From assembly GCA_000733355.1 (NCBI GenBank), contig JNVV01000003.1, forward strand, positions 2,057,780 through 2,121,779: DNA of 64,000 nt. The letters are read 5' to 3'. Of this stretch, positions 36,080 through 47,643 are shown piece by piece; position 1 is the first letter of the stretch, and each line of letters begins with the position of its first letter. The notes below the pieces were generated by a model. It made no database searches. It was not told where the DNA came from and saw only the letters and a list, made by a program, of their open reading frames with translations. Position numbers and translations under genes: made by a program. This DNA comes from Falciphora oryzae (taxonomy: Eukaryota > Ascomycota > Sordariomycetes > Magnaporthales > Magnaporthaceae).

Positions 36080-38920
36080 ATCTCTCCATGGCACATGCCC
36101 GTTGCCAGCGCTCTGGCTCTTTGGACACTCTCGATGCCAAGTTCGAAAGACGGCAGATATTGCTATCATCGGTGGTCAGCCCGGGTCGTCATTCTTATTT
36201 CTTCTTTTTTTCTTCAACATTGCAAACGGTGTTCCACGTTGCTTTTTTTTTTTTTTTTTTTTTCTTCTATAACGGGTTCAGGGAGGCAGATTTTTCTCAA
36301 ACAATATTGATACCACAGAAGCCTGGGTCAAAAGGCATATTTGCATCGAGCAAAACAGAATCATGAGCACTGCATGGCATTTGCAGGCCGGTGCGTTTTA
36401 TTTAGGGAACCCTCCTGGGATGACGGGCAGGGCATGGAGCATTGCATTCTTCTTGTAACTTACAGAACGACTTAGATGTTTTGTGTTGTTTTAGCCAGGC
36501 CAGAAACGACTGAGCCGGTGCAGAACTTGAATCTTTATCGGGTTTAAATGTTGAACAGGGCATCCACATCCTTCATCGTCGTGCCTTGCCGCTTGCAATC
36601 TCTGACGCTGAACGCCATTATTGTTCGGGAGCTGGTCGGGTGGTCGTCGGGATGGTGATGACCTGGGTCAACAGTCGCAGAGAGATGAAGATGATCACGT
36701 CTGGTGGAAGACCTTTGGGATGTCCTGTTCCCCATCAAGACCAGGTATCGAGGGCACCTATTGACATTTGTATGGTGTACGGCCGCAGGGAAAGCAAATC
36801 CTACGGCCGCAAGGGCAGCAAAAGAAAGTGCATGCACATGGGCTCTCTCTTACCCTTGATGTCTCAGCTTGCACCCTCCCTCCTCTCGTCGTCTCGGAAC
36901 CTTAATAATCACCGTTGTTGTATTCTACCCAGTGGGCGCAGATACTTGAAATCACCAAGCGCCCCAGCATCGATCCGGAGCTCGTGTGTCTTGCGTTTCC
37001 CCAAATGCTAGATTGCACGAGCATGACGCCATCGTGGGGATCGCGGAATCGACGAGCCTGCAACACGCTTGATGAGACCAGTGCTTTGATAGATGTTCCG
37101 TTTTAAAAGTTCGGTCAAGAATTTGTGAGCTGCTACGGTGGCTGAGGTGGACGGTTCGGTTGCTGTGTCGAACTGAATTGTCTGCCTGTGACAACTTCTT
37201 CCGTGATGATGCTCGCGATGTTTGATGGCAAGGACCCGCAAAAAAAAAAGGCAGACAGGCATCATGTGGGCACCTGCCAGATTAGGATTAGGTAGCAATG
37301 CATGGGGTTCTTTTTTTCTTTCTTTTGTTCCTCGCAATCACATGCAAGTTTTGGGGGTCTCCAGCTGGGTCGGTGGGGCATGGGCCCTCCATCGGCAACC
37401 TTCAGCATGACGCCAGTGGCCAGCAAACCTCCTCCGCCTCCTTTGGACCTGCTTTTGCCCGCTGTGGGCTCCATGCTGCTGCTTCCTTTGAATGGCCTGG
37501 GCCAGAACCGTGTGATGCAGTCCGTTCCTGGCCCACGCATGCATTTGCGACATGACAGCTTGTCAGGAGAGGGCCGATTAAAAAAAAAAAAAAAAAAAAA
37601 AAAGGACAGATATGTATAATTCGCTGGACTGTACACATCTGTGCACCCCTGACAACAACCTGCATGAGAAGTGGACGGGGCCAAACACGAGGCGCATCGA
37701 GTTCACCGTATGTAAAGCACCGAATTGTGGCTGCTCGGGCGCGGAAACGGCGCGCCGAATCTCGTCAGTTTTTTTTCATAATCGTTGCATTTTCCCGGCG
37801 ATTGACGGCACCGTATTGGCCCATCACCTGCAGCGCCGTACATGCGTTCATTGAGGGGGAACCCAATATAAAGTATGGCAGGATGGAAAATGGGTGTGGA
37901 TGGGACAACTAGCGCGGCGTATCCGGTCAGGCTAGTGTCGTCTGTGAAGCTCAGATTAGCTTGTTTCGAACCAGTTGCCGGGCATGACATCGTCATACAT
38001 CATTCTCCAAGCGCAGCCGGAGTCCAGCCCAAAGCTCCTTTTTCGCTACACGGCCGGCCAGCGGTGCACCACACGCACAGCTGTGCTAGCAGCAGCGTCT
38101 GATAAGCCCACCACCAGTCGGTGTACCTCCACCTTGCGTGTCCTGTCGTGTGCTCACTTTGAATTTCTTTGTGGTGACGGCTGTGGAAATATGGGCGGGC
38201 ATAGGGTCAAAAGGGGGAAGGTCATGCTGGGAGGGGTCAAGCGCCACTTTGGATGGCTCATGAGATGGAAGGTGAATGAATCCTGGCTTTGAGGCCTGTC
38301 ATCGAGAGCACGCGCACCACGGTCTGGAGAGGAGAGATCACGTCTGGTCGATCCGGCAGCCCTCACCAGTCACCCGTGCACACTCGATCTGGCCCAGCGA
38401 GACATGCTGCACGTCTCACCTGCTCACTCAGTCGTCGCTGCGGTCGTTGCAGATAATAAAATGGAATAAAAACCAAAAATGCAGAAGCGGTGATCTCAAC
38501 CTCGTCATGCTTCATGAAGGCTTCTTGCATGTTTCCCAGGCCCCGAGGCCCCTGTATTTTCAGCGGCCAGCACCCAAAACAGCCGTAGAGGAGCTAGGGG
38601 TATAGCACTGACCCGCTACTCTTAGGCCCCACCAGGTGCCGAGTGGCGGGAGGTGCCTCTGGAACCTGGTAGGTGGCATTAGCAAGAAAAAAAATAAAAG
38701 AAGAAAAAAAAAATAACTGACGACATCTGTACCTCCCGCCCACGCACACGGACACACACATCTCTCGCCTCCTTTCCCTCTACCTTCCCGGCTCTTCCAC
38801 CTCAAACAACCTTCATCCTGCTCTCCCCTCAAACGACCCAGCCAACCACGCCAACCGGCCGCATCCGCCTACTCTACTCTTCCTCGCCAGAACACCTCTC
38901 GTCCGAGTAATCATTTCGCA
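36080..38920. other. 2.8 kb intergenic region before the reticulon gene
   Basis: This carries T21 (36243-36263) and A24 (37580-37603) homopolymers and otherwise unremarkable noncoding sequence. A minus-strand frame at 36544-36837 looks like it starts with a hydrophobic signal segment but has only a GTG start and an upstream in-frame stop. The last ~200 bp before the reticulon gene are C-rich, as expected for a leader. Confidence 0.45.
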
Positions 38921-40414
38921 ATGGCTGATTCGGCTGCCAACGGCGGCTCCGGCATCGATGCTCTGAAGAGCAGTAAGGTTCGTCGCCCTCGCCACAGCTC
39001 CGACCGCGGGCTGTGGTCTACCAGCCGTAACCATATTGCCCGGAACCGTCCGCTAACCGCAAAACACCTCCCCTCGACAGTGTTTCGGGCCCCTCCCGCC
39101 GCCGCCGCCGCTTGATGCCACGCATTCAGAAAGCCATGCCGCGTGCGCAGCTTTCCCTTGGAGCTTGCAACTGACCGAATCCGCCCTGCAGATGCCTCGG
39201 CTGCCTACGACTCTGTCGCCAACGGTATGAGAATTTCCGTGACTACCTGCCTGCTAGCTAGGTCGATACAGCTTCTCGTTTATGGCCCCGCTGACCCTCA
39301 CCCCCTTGCAATCCAACAGGCCCCGTTGCTCAGAGCGTCAAGGATCAGTCCGTCAAGACGTCGGCCGAGTTCTCCAAGCTCGCCGCCTCCCGGCAAACGC
39401 CCGTCAACCCGGCCGCCACCGGTCAGCCACTGACGAACTACCACTCCTTCTTCTCGGAGCTCCTGTCCTGGAACAACCCTCGTACGTCACCTGAGATGCT
39501 CTGATGCAGTCCCTTGCGTCCCTATGGAGAATGTAGCTGCTAACGGTACCGCCACCTTCCCAGGTGCTTCCGCCATCGCTTATGTCTCTATCGTCACCCT
39601 CGTCTTCTCGATTAGGTACCTGGACGTGGTCCGATATGGCCTCAAGCTCACCTGGATCACCCTCCTTACCACGGTCGCCGCCGAGGTCGCCGGCAAGACC
39701 ATCCTGAACACGGGCGTCGCCAGCCAGCTCCGCCCCCGCAAGTACTACACCATTTCGCAGGAGACCCTGACCGGCCTTATTGGGGACGTTCATGAGCTCC
39801 TCAATTTTTTCATCATTGAGTCTCAGCGTATCCTCTTCGTTGAGAACATCCCCGTCTCCGCTCTGGTAAGGCCTCCCTGGCATTCTCCGCGCGCCTGGAG
39901 GAGGCGAATTGTACGCTTGGTTGGTTCCCAGCACCGAGTGCTAACTAGACCGAACCCCACTTTACAGGCTTTCGTCGGTTCTCTGCTTGCCTACTACCTC
40001 GTCAAGTTCGTCCCGTACTGGGGCCTAACTCTGATCTTCACCACCGTTGCCTTCATAGCCCCGCTCGTCTACAAGTCCAACAAGGAGTTCATCGACGAGC
40101 AGCTGAAGCAGGTCTCGGACCTCGTCGAGACCCAGACCAACCAGCTGAAGGAGGCGGCCGGCAAGCACACTGCCCAAGCCACCGAGCTGACCAAGCAGTA
40201 CATGGGCGACTACACCGCCAAGGCCCAGGAGCTGCTCCGTGGCCGCTCCAAGTCCCCCGCCGCTACCCGCAAGGCTGCCCCGGCTGACGAGGTCAAGAAG
40301 TCCGACTTTCCCCAGGCGCCCAAGGGCTTCCCGGCTGCCCCCGCCAAGGAGGAGGAGGAGTCGTCTGAGGAAGAGTCCGAGGAGGAGGATGAGAAGGTGC
40401 CTCTCAAGGCCTAA
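38921..40414 (+). CDS. RTN1: Reticulon-like ER membrane-shaping protein
   Basis: Five exons (38921-38972, 39192-39224, 39320-39481, 39564-39865, 39968-40414) give 331 aa. After a short soluble N-terminus the reticulon homology domain begins around NYHSFFSELLSWNNPRASAI. Two long hydrophobic hairpins follow (AYVSIVTLVFSIRYLDVVR to WITLLTTVAAEVAGK; AFVGSLLAYYLVKFVPYWGL to FTTVAFIAPLVYKS), separated by about 80 polar residues. The C-terminus has a helical Lys/Gln-rich segment and an acidic tail ending DEKVPLKA. Reticulons insert as wedges into ER tubules and bend the membrane. Four introns, including one around a 33-nt exon, interrupt the 5' half. Every junction keeps frame. Confidence 0.93.
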
Positions 40415-41782
40415 GCAGAGTTACGACGACGTGGCAGGACCGCCAAGCCGAAAGATGATACGCCGCACTTCAAGTGTTCGTCCCTCTTTTCAGCTTCGGC
40501 ATGCCTGGCTTCGGCGCCTACATGTTCTATACACATGTTTCTCCGCCCTGGCCGGTCTTTGGAATCTCGAGCACTCCCGGGCAACAACCCCCCGAGCTTG
40601 CCAGTCTTTACCGCAACCACGACCCATGACCTCCCCAGTCTTACGGACTCGACTAGCATGATTTGACGGATTCTCCTTTTTTTCGATTGCTTTTCTCTTT
40701 ATTTACCGCACGGCGTAGGGCACAACATGAGGGGAAACAGCATGCTTGAAATGAACGAACGACCAACCCAGTGCATGGATTCTTGGGAACTCGTGGTAAT
40801 GGCTTATATGTCCTGTTTTTCTTTCCCTCTACTGTCCATTTCTTGGCTTCGGAGCGAGCGGGAGGGAAGACTATGAACGTTTGGTGGGGGCCGAGAATGC
40901 AATTACGGACGGATTGTATGGATTGGGCTATGCCCAGGGACCGTGGCCCAGCCGGAAAGAGCCGTTCTTGGGGATGAAGGCGGGCTCTAAGATGGGGTCG
41001 CGCTGAATCTGGATGGACAGAGAGTGAGCACACGCCGCGAGGTGTGCTTGTGTGAGAGTCGTGTCGTCGATGTTGATGTATACTTGTTTTGCCTTTTCTT
41101 TCCCCTCTTCTGTGTTTGCGGAATCGTCGAGTAGTCACGCATCCCCTGGCAGTTTTAATCACCACCTTTTCTCCCACTCGTGCTCGTAGTTCCGTATCTT
41201 GCCCTGATTGAGCTGTTTTGTTTTCATGATTCACAGGTGACCAGTGTATGCACACTCATGAGTGCTGTCAAGCGGGAAAAGGCCTTCCCGGGTGGACTGT
41301 CTAAGCAGCCAAGTGGATGGATATGGCATTCTCGGAGCAGACGGCCAGCAATGGGCAGGCCTCGGGCCATGGGCTCGATAAGAAAAATGTAGAATATGTG
41401 TATTCACAATCGCGCAATCATAATCATGAAGCAATGCCGGATATACAAGCAAAGTTGAAAAGAGCAAGAAAGCCTATGCCTGCTCGACGAAACATAGGCG
41501 ACGAGATAATATCGTGGAACTCGAGACAACATTGGGCAGAAATGAGGAAAAAAGGGGGCCGGATAGAAAGGGAGAGAGACGAAGCGATGTAGGCCGGGGG
41601 AGTAAGGGCGCACACCCATACCAGACATCATACGCACCGTCTCTCTACCCTGCCGCCCCCAAATACAGAGAGGAAACGCCCCTGAAAAGAAAATAAGAAA
41701 GACGTGCTTCCGCCGGCATCAATCAGCATCCCGCATTTCTCATATCTTAAAACGCCGGCCAAATAACCTGCAAGGCGACCCT
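40415..41782. other. Convergent intergenic region, RTN1 / TOP2 3' ends
   Basis: This holds the 3' UTRs of both genes. Open frames on both strands are short or start at non-ATG codons. No element was recognised. Confidence 0.55.
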
Positions 41783-44700
41783 TTAGTCGCTGTCCCCGCC
41801 GAAATCGTCGCTCTCGTCCTGGCCATTGCCTAGCGAGTCGTCAGAGTCGTCAAGGATGATTGGCTTCTTCGGCTTGGAAGCTGCGGCGCGGGCGGGACGG
41901 CCGCGCCCCTTGGGAGCCGCGGCGACTGGGGAAGGCGGCGTGTCCTTCATGACGACGTCATTGTCATCATCCTCGTCGTCATCCAGGATCGCCTTCCTCG
42001 CCTTGAGCTTCGCGGCGTAGGCCTTTGCGGCGGGCGAGAGCGTCGTCTGCTTCTTGGTGGCTGCGGCCTTGGCCTTGGGCTTTGGTGCCGGCGCGTCCTC
42101 CTTGGCCTTATTCTTGGCGCCTGCCGGACGTCCCCGGGCCTTCTTGGCAGGGGCGGCGACGACGCTGAGAGGAACCTTGGGCGGTGCAGCTGCTGACGAG
42201 GCCTTAGTCGTGGCTGTAATCTTGCTTGGCGGCGGCAGATCGTCGTCGTCATCGTCCGAGAGGAGCTGGTCGACAACGTCGTCCTTGACCGACTTGACGG
42301 GGCTGGAACGCTGGGCCAGGAGCTCGTAGTTGGTCTCGTCGGGGCTGTCCAGATCGGCAAATGTCTTAGATTGCTTGGTCTTGAGCTTGCTGTTGAAAGT
42401 CGCGCTGGCAGGGGCGTTGTCGCCGCTGCTCTCCGGGCGGGACATGGCGAACAGGCTCAGCCGGCCCGAGGTGCCGTTACCCGACTCGGCCTCGGGCTTG
42501 CCGATGCCCTTGACCATTGCTCCGACGTCATCAAGCATCTTGTCGTCAAAGTCAGACTCAGACTCGTCGTCGTCGACGATCCATGCTTTGGGCTTCGCTG
42601 CCGCAGCGCGCTTGGAACGCACAGGCACCTGTACCGAATCGTCGTCCAGATCCATGACGGTATCGGCGGGCCTCTCATCCGAATCCTCCCTCTTGACTGA
42701 AGGGGCGGTGGTGGCCTTCGGCTTGCTGAGCGCAGCGAAGTCGTCATCGGAGAAATCGTCTGGTGCCCCGTCGAACTGAGACCTGCTGGCGGGCTTCGCC
42801 TTGGGCTTCGTAGAGAACATGCTTGCAAAGCGCTCGTGGGTCTTTGTAGGCTCGACCTTGATGGCCGGGCCCTCCTTGACCTTCGCCGCAGCCTTGGGCG
42901 CGGCCTTGGACGCGCCCCTGCCCTTGGTCGGGGCGTAGTCGTCGTCGGCTGCCTTGGCCTTACGGCCGCCTCCTCGGCCGGCGCCGATCTTCCTAGAGAC
43001 ACGACGCCCCATGCGGTTGATGTTGGTCTGGATCTCCTGGTCGAGCCGCATCTGCGCCTCCCACTCATCCATGAAGTCATCCAGATCCTTGCACCACAGG
43101 TCCTTCTCGCTCTTCATCTCCAGCTCGTCATACTCGGCCTTCTTGGCCTCGATCAACTTCTTGAGCTTCTCCAAACGCTCGAGTGTGAGCGACCAGATAG
43201 GCATCTGTCATGTCTGCTGTTAGATACCTCCCATCTCCCACTCGAGGTAGTTTGGACCCTACTTACCGACAGAAGGTAATCGTAGTCGCTGGCGCTCCCT
43301 TCCTCTTCTTCCTCTGCGGGCTCATTGTCCTCATCGTCCTCCTTGGCCTGCTTTGTAGCTTCGCCCTTGGGGAAGGCCTCGTACTTGCGGTCGCGCAGCT
43401 CCTGAACCAGCACGACCTTCTTCTTCTTGGAGACGACCAGCTTGCCATCGATGATCTCCGAGATGAAACGGTACTGGTTCTTCAGTTTGCGGTAGTCCGC
43501 ATGGTAGACCTTGAGCCAGTGGGCCTGTTGTGATGCGGAGAGTTTATCCAATTAGTATTTGTGGCAAGAGACGGCTGGAGGGAAGAATGAAAACGTGATC
43601 TGACGTACCTTGCGCTCGGTGTACATGTTGAACCGGTAGTGGTAGTACTCCTCAAGGATGTCCTCCACCTTTTCGTACTTGCGGATCATGCCGTTGGTGT
43701 CGAACGCGACCAAGTTCGTCGTGGCGATGTTCTTGAGGAGCTTGAACTTCTCCAGGAGACCCTCCTTGAGCGCGGCCTGCATGTGCTTGTCCTCGAGCTG
43801 GACGACAAAGTGCACATTACGGTGGTCGTTGAACTCCTTGTAGTCCTTGATAAAGGACGGCGACTTCTCGGCACGGATGATATCCTCCAGCTTGGCCTTG
43901 AAATCATCCGTCCACATCCTGACAGGCAACTCCGTGATGACGACCTCGTTGGGGCTCTTCTCATCTACCTCTGCTATACCGTTGAAGCTGTACCGCCCAG
44001 GGCCCTCGGGCCGCGCTGTGCCCTTCCAGCCGCGGAACCAGGGGAGCATGGTTTGAAAAGGCAGCTCCTCGTCCACGTCCAAGCGGCCCATGCGTCGCTT
44101 CAGGTTCTCGACGATGTCCTTGGGGTGGTAGTTGGGGATTGACGTACTCCAACCAGTGCCGATACCGTCGGCGCCGTTGGCCAGGACCATAGGGATAACG
44201 GGCGCGTACACCTTGGGCTCGATAACCTTGCCGTCGTCTACTTGGTGCTGTAGAATAGGCTCGTCTAGGGCAGAGAAAACGCGCCGCGCAAAGGGTGACA
44301 GACGAGTGAAGATGTATCGAGCGCTGGCGGCATCGGATCCACCGGCGAGACGAGAACCGAAGTTACCACTGGGCTCGAGGCAGTTCACGTTGTTGGACCC
44401 GACAAAGTTCTGAGCCAGGCCGATAATGGTCTGCTGTAGCGAGACCTCACCGTGGTGGTAGGCGGCCTGTTCCGAGACGTAACCAGCCAACTCGACGACC
44501 TTCTTGTCTTTTACCAGGTTCCGTTTGAAACTCGCGAAGATGACCTTGCGCTGTCCAGGCTTCAGGCCGTCGACCACCGAAGGGATCGAACGCATGTTGT
44601 CAGCCATGCTGAAGAGGATGAGCTCCTTGTTGACGAAGTCGGTGTACGAGACAGACTTGGTCGAGTGGTCCAGGAAGGTGCCGGGAACAAAGTTGCCCAG

Positions 44701-47129
44701 CCATTCCTTTCGGGCGTCGGCCTTCTTCTTGGAGAAGGCCAACTCAAAGAGCTCAACCTCCTGAGGCTTCATCGTATCGAACTCCTTCAGGTGGCGGTCT
44801 AGGTCGGTAAAGTAGACTTGGGCGTCCTCGTTGGAGGAGGTCCCCAGTCCCTTGAGGTACTTGTAGTCCCAGCGCCGGATTTCATGCTTATGGGCCTCCT
44901 TCCACTCTTCGTACTGGGGCAGGTTGAAGAAGCTCTTGAGCTTGTTCGGCTTCTTGGGATTGGAGCCTTGCCACACCTTGACAACGGGGGTGATGAACTC
45001 CTGGAAGAAGTCTGGGATCTGCAGCAGGGATGGGAACTGCACTTGGAGGAAGTTGATGAGAAGCCCCTTAATGTGACTACCATCGTGATCCTGATCGGCC
45101 ATGATCATCAGATGACCGTATCGTAGGCTCTTGGTGTCGGTGTAGTGCTGCTTGTGCTTGAGACCGAGGAACTGCTTGATGTTTTGTATCTCCTTGTTCT
45201 TGAGGATCTGGTCGACGGGCGCGTCTCGCACGTTCAGCATCTTTCCGCGCAGGGGGAAGACGCCGATGCGGTCCGGGTCCAGCACGGCACGACCAGCAAC
45301 AGCCAGACCTCTGGCTGAGTCACCCTCCGTCAGGATAAGGGTGCACTCGTGGCCGTGCCTGGTACCCGCCAAGTTGGCCTCGACCAGCTTGTCGTTGCTG
45401 ATGCGCGAGCGCTTGTTGCCGTCGCTCTTGGAAAGCATCTTGTCCGCCTTCTTCTCGGCGAAGTGAATGATGTTCTCAATGGCCTCGGTCTGCTTGACCT
45501 TCTTGAGGAAGGCGTCGGACAGCTGACACTTGCTACCAAAAGCGCTGGCCTTGGTCGTCATCTGCTCCTTGGTCTGCGATGTGAACGCCGGGTTCTCGAT
45601 GAGGGCGCTGACGAAGATGAAGATGTAGTTGCGGATATGGTTTAGCTTGAGCGAGTGTCCCTTCTTCTTCTTGTTCAGGTCGACTAGCAGCGCCTGGCAG
45701 ATCTGGTCGGCGACGTAGTTGGTGTGTGTGCCTCCTGAAGTGGTGGCGATGGAGTTGACGAACGAGACCTGCTGGAACGAGCCGTCTGACACGGTGAAGG
45801 CGACCTTCCAGCGGCTGTGCAGCTTGGGGTCCTCGTAGATGACCTCGGCCACGGGGGCTACTTCGGCGCCCTCGGGCGCCACGTCGTCGCGCTCCTTGGC
45901 GATGGACTTGGCGTACATCTCGCAGTACTTCTTGAAGTTGATCTTGAGCTGCTCGCCATTCAGGAACACTTTGACGTTGGACTCCAGGGTGCCAGCCATG
46001 TCGTAGACACGACGGTACATGAGCGACTCGAGATCGTCGTCGATGCCGTCCTCCATGCCGAAGCGCTTGTAGTCGGGCTTGAAAGTGACGCGCACGTAGT
46101 CAGACGCCTTTTTGGCCTTGATCTTGGCCTTTTCGCACACGCTCATGTTGTTGGTCCACCTCTGCGAGTAGCTCTTCCCGCTGTTGCTGTCCTGGCACTC
46201 GAGGATGAACTCAGTACTGAAGATGTTGGTAAGCTTGGCACCGTAACCGTTGCGGCCACCAACGGTCTTCAGCTCCTTGTCGTCGTAGTTGGAACCAGTG
46301 AGGAGGTGGCCGAAAATCAGCTCCGGGATGTAGACCTTCTCCTTCTCGTGCATCTCGATAGGGATTCCCTTTCCGTTGTTCTCGACGGATATCTGGCCCG
46401 TCTCACGGTCAATGGTGACCTTGAGCGCTGTCATGCTCTTGTCACGCTGGCTGTTGTCGGCAGCATTCACGAGAATCTCGTCGAAGATCTTGTACAGACC
46501 GGGCACAAAGCTGACGGTCCTGTTCTCCACCAGCTGCGTCTCCTTGTTGAAAACCCATAGCTTCTGGTCGGTCCGCTCCACGGAGCCGATGTAGGTGTCG
46601 GGACGCTTGATGATGTGCTCGAGCTGGGTGAGCTTCTGGTAGGTCTCTGTTGCCGACTTCCCGGTCTTGGGCTTCACGTCGTCGGCAGCGCCGTCCAGGT
46701 TCATGCTGTCGTTCTCGATCTCCGCAAGAGGCTCCCCGCCCGACTTCTTGGCGGGGGCCTTCTTCTGCTTCTTGGAGTTTGGTGGCGTGTGTGAGAGGTC
46801 GCCGCCGTCGCCTGAGCCAGCACCGCCCTCATCGTCCGAGTCCGGCTTTGCGCGCTTCTTTGGCACCGCCAGCTTGGACTGGGTAAGCTTCTTCTTGGGC
46901 GCAGCCTTGGCAGCGGTGGGCTTTGCCGCTGCCTTCTTTGCGGCGGGCTTGGCTTTTGGCTTCTGGAAAAAATGGTGTCAGCGGAAGCGCAGCGACGATG
47001 TGCGCAGGGCAGTGACGTTGTTTGATGGGCGGACGCCGCAAGGGTGCGGGAACTTACAGGCTCGGGTGAGTACCCCTCGGACTCGTTGTCGAGGAAGTCG
47101 TTTAGGGAGTCGTCCATGTCGGAATCCAT
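41783..47129 (-). CDS. TOP2: DNA topoisomerase II
   Basis: Four exons (47129-47058, 46962-43609, 43524-43267, 43204-41783) give 1701 aa. The ATPase domain carries the GGRNGYGAKLTNIFS loop (near residue 258). The TOPRIM domain shows ILTEGDSARGLAVAG (near 569) and DQDHDGSHIKG (near 644) for Mg2+ binding. The catalytic tyrosine is Y907 in ARYIFT. The enzyme passes one duplex through a double-strand break and is essential for chromosome segregation. The last ~470 residues are charged, with K/A-rich and acidic Ser stretches such as DDDEDDDNDVV, as in the regulatory tails of fungal enzymes. Motif positions run about 120 residues later than in yeast because of a longer Lys/Ala-rich N-terminal region. 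The first exon is 24 codons (MDSDMDDSLNDFLDNESEGY), joined in phase 0. Confidence 0.97.
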
Positions 47130-47637
47130 GGTGGGCGAGTCTGGCCGTGATGACCGGGCAGACCTGTAGCGCAGATGGAAGAGTAAAGGACCGCGGCGCG
47201 TTTGTTGAGTGCTCAGGCCAGGCCCGGCGAGCTCGAGGAGGCGCGGACGCGAGGGGGAGCTCTGGGCAGTCGCCGCGGCGGCGGTGGTCGGGGTGAAAAA
47301 AGAGTGAGTGGCAAGTGAGGACTGGAAGCGAGCGAAAAAAGGACCAGACACCCGGCCGCAACGGATGGCTGTTCCAACTCTGAGCCAGGTCAGGTTTGTT
47401 GGAAAAAAGAAAAACCCTACGAAGGAAGTGAGGGGAACGCGGAACGAGAGGCGGCTGCGGCGTGATGCTGGGTAGTAGTCTAAAATTTAACCGCCCGCGA
47501 TGGGTATTTTTTTGCTGCCCCCCCTTGGCCACTGTTGATTGTTGTGTCTGGCAGCCCGATTTGGCAAGCCAATGTAAACAAGGGTCGAGCGCCGCTTTTC
47601 CAAAATTCGGCAGCGCATCCTAGTTGAGGTCGACGAG

Positions 47638-47643
47638 ACGCGT
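47638..47643. promoter_or_regulatory. MCB-like ACGCGT site fused to TTTGGCGC upstream of TOP2
   Basis: ACGCGTTTGGCGC contains the MluI cell-cycle box and overlaps an E2F-like TTTGGCGC string, about 510 bp before the TOP2 start. In fungi, MBF-type (Mbp1/Swi6) factors bind ACGCGT at genes of DNA replication. Confidence 0.35.

Noticed and set aside
36544..36837. Possible small secreted protein (hydrophobic N-terminus)
   Set aside because: The frame begins with GTG, has an upstream in-frame stop and no ATG. No splice acceptor supplying a start was found.
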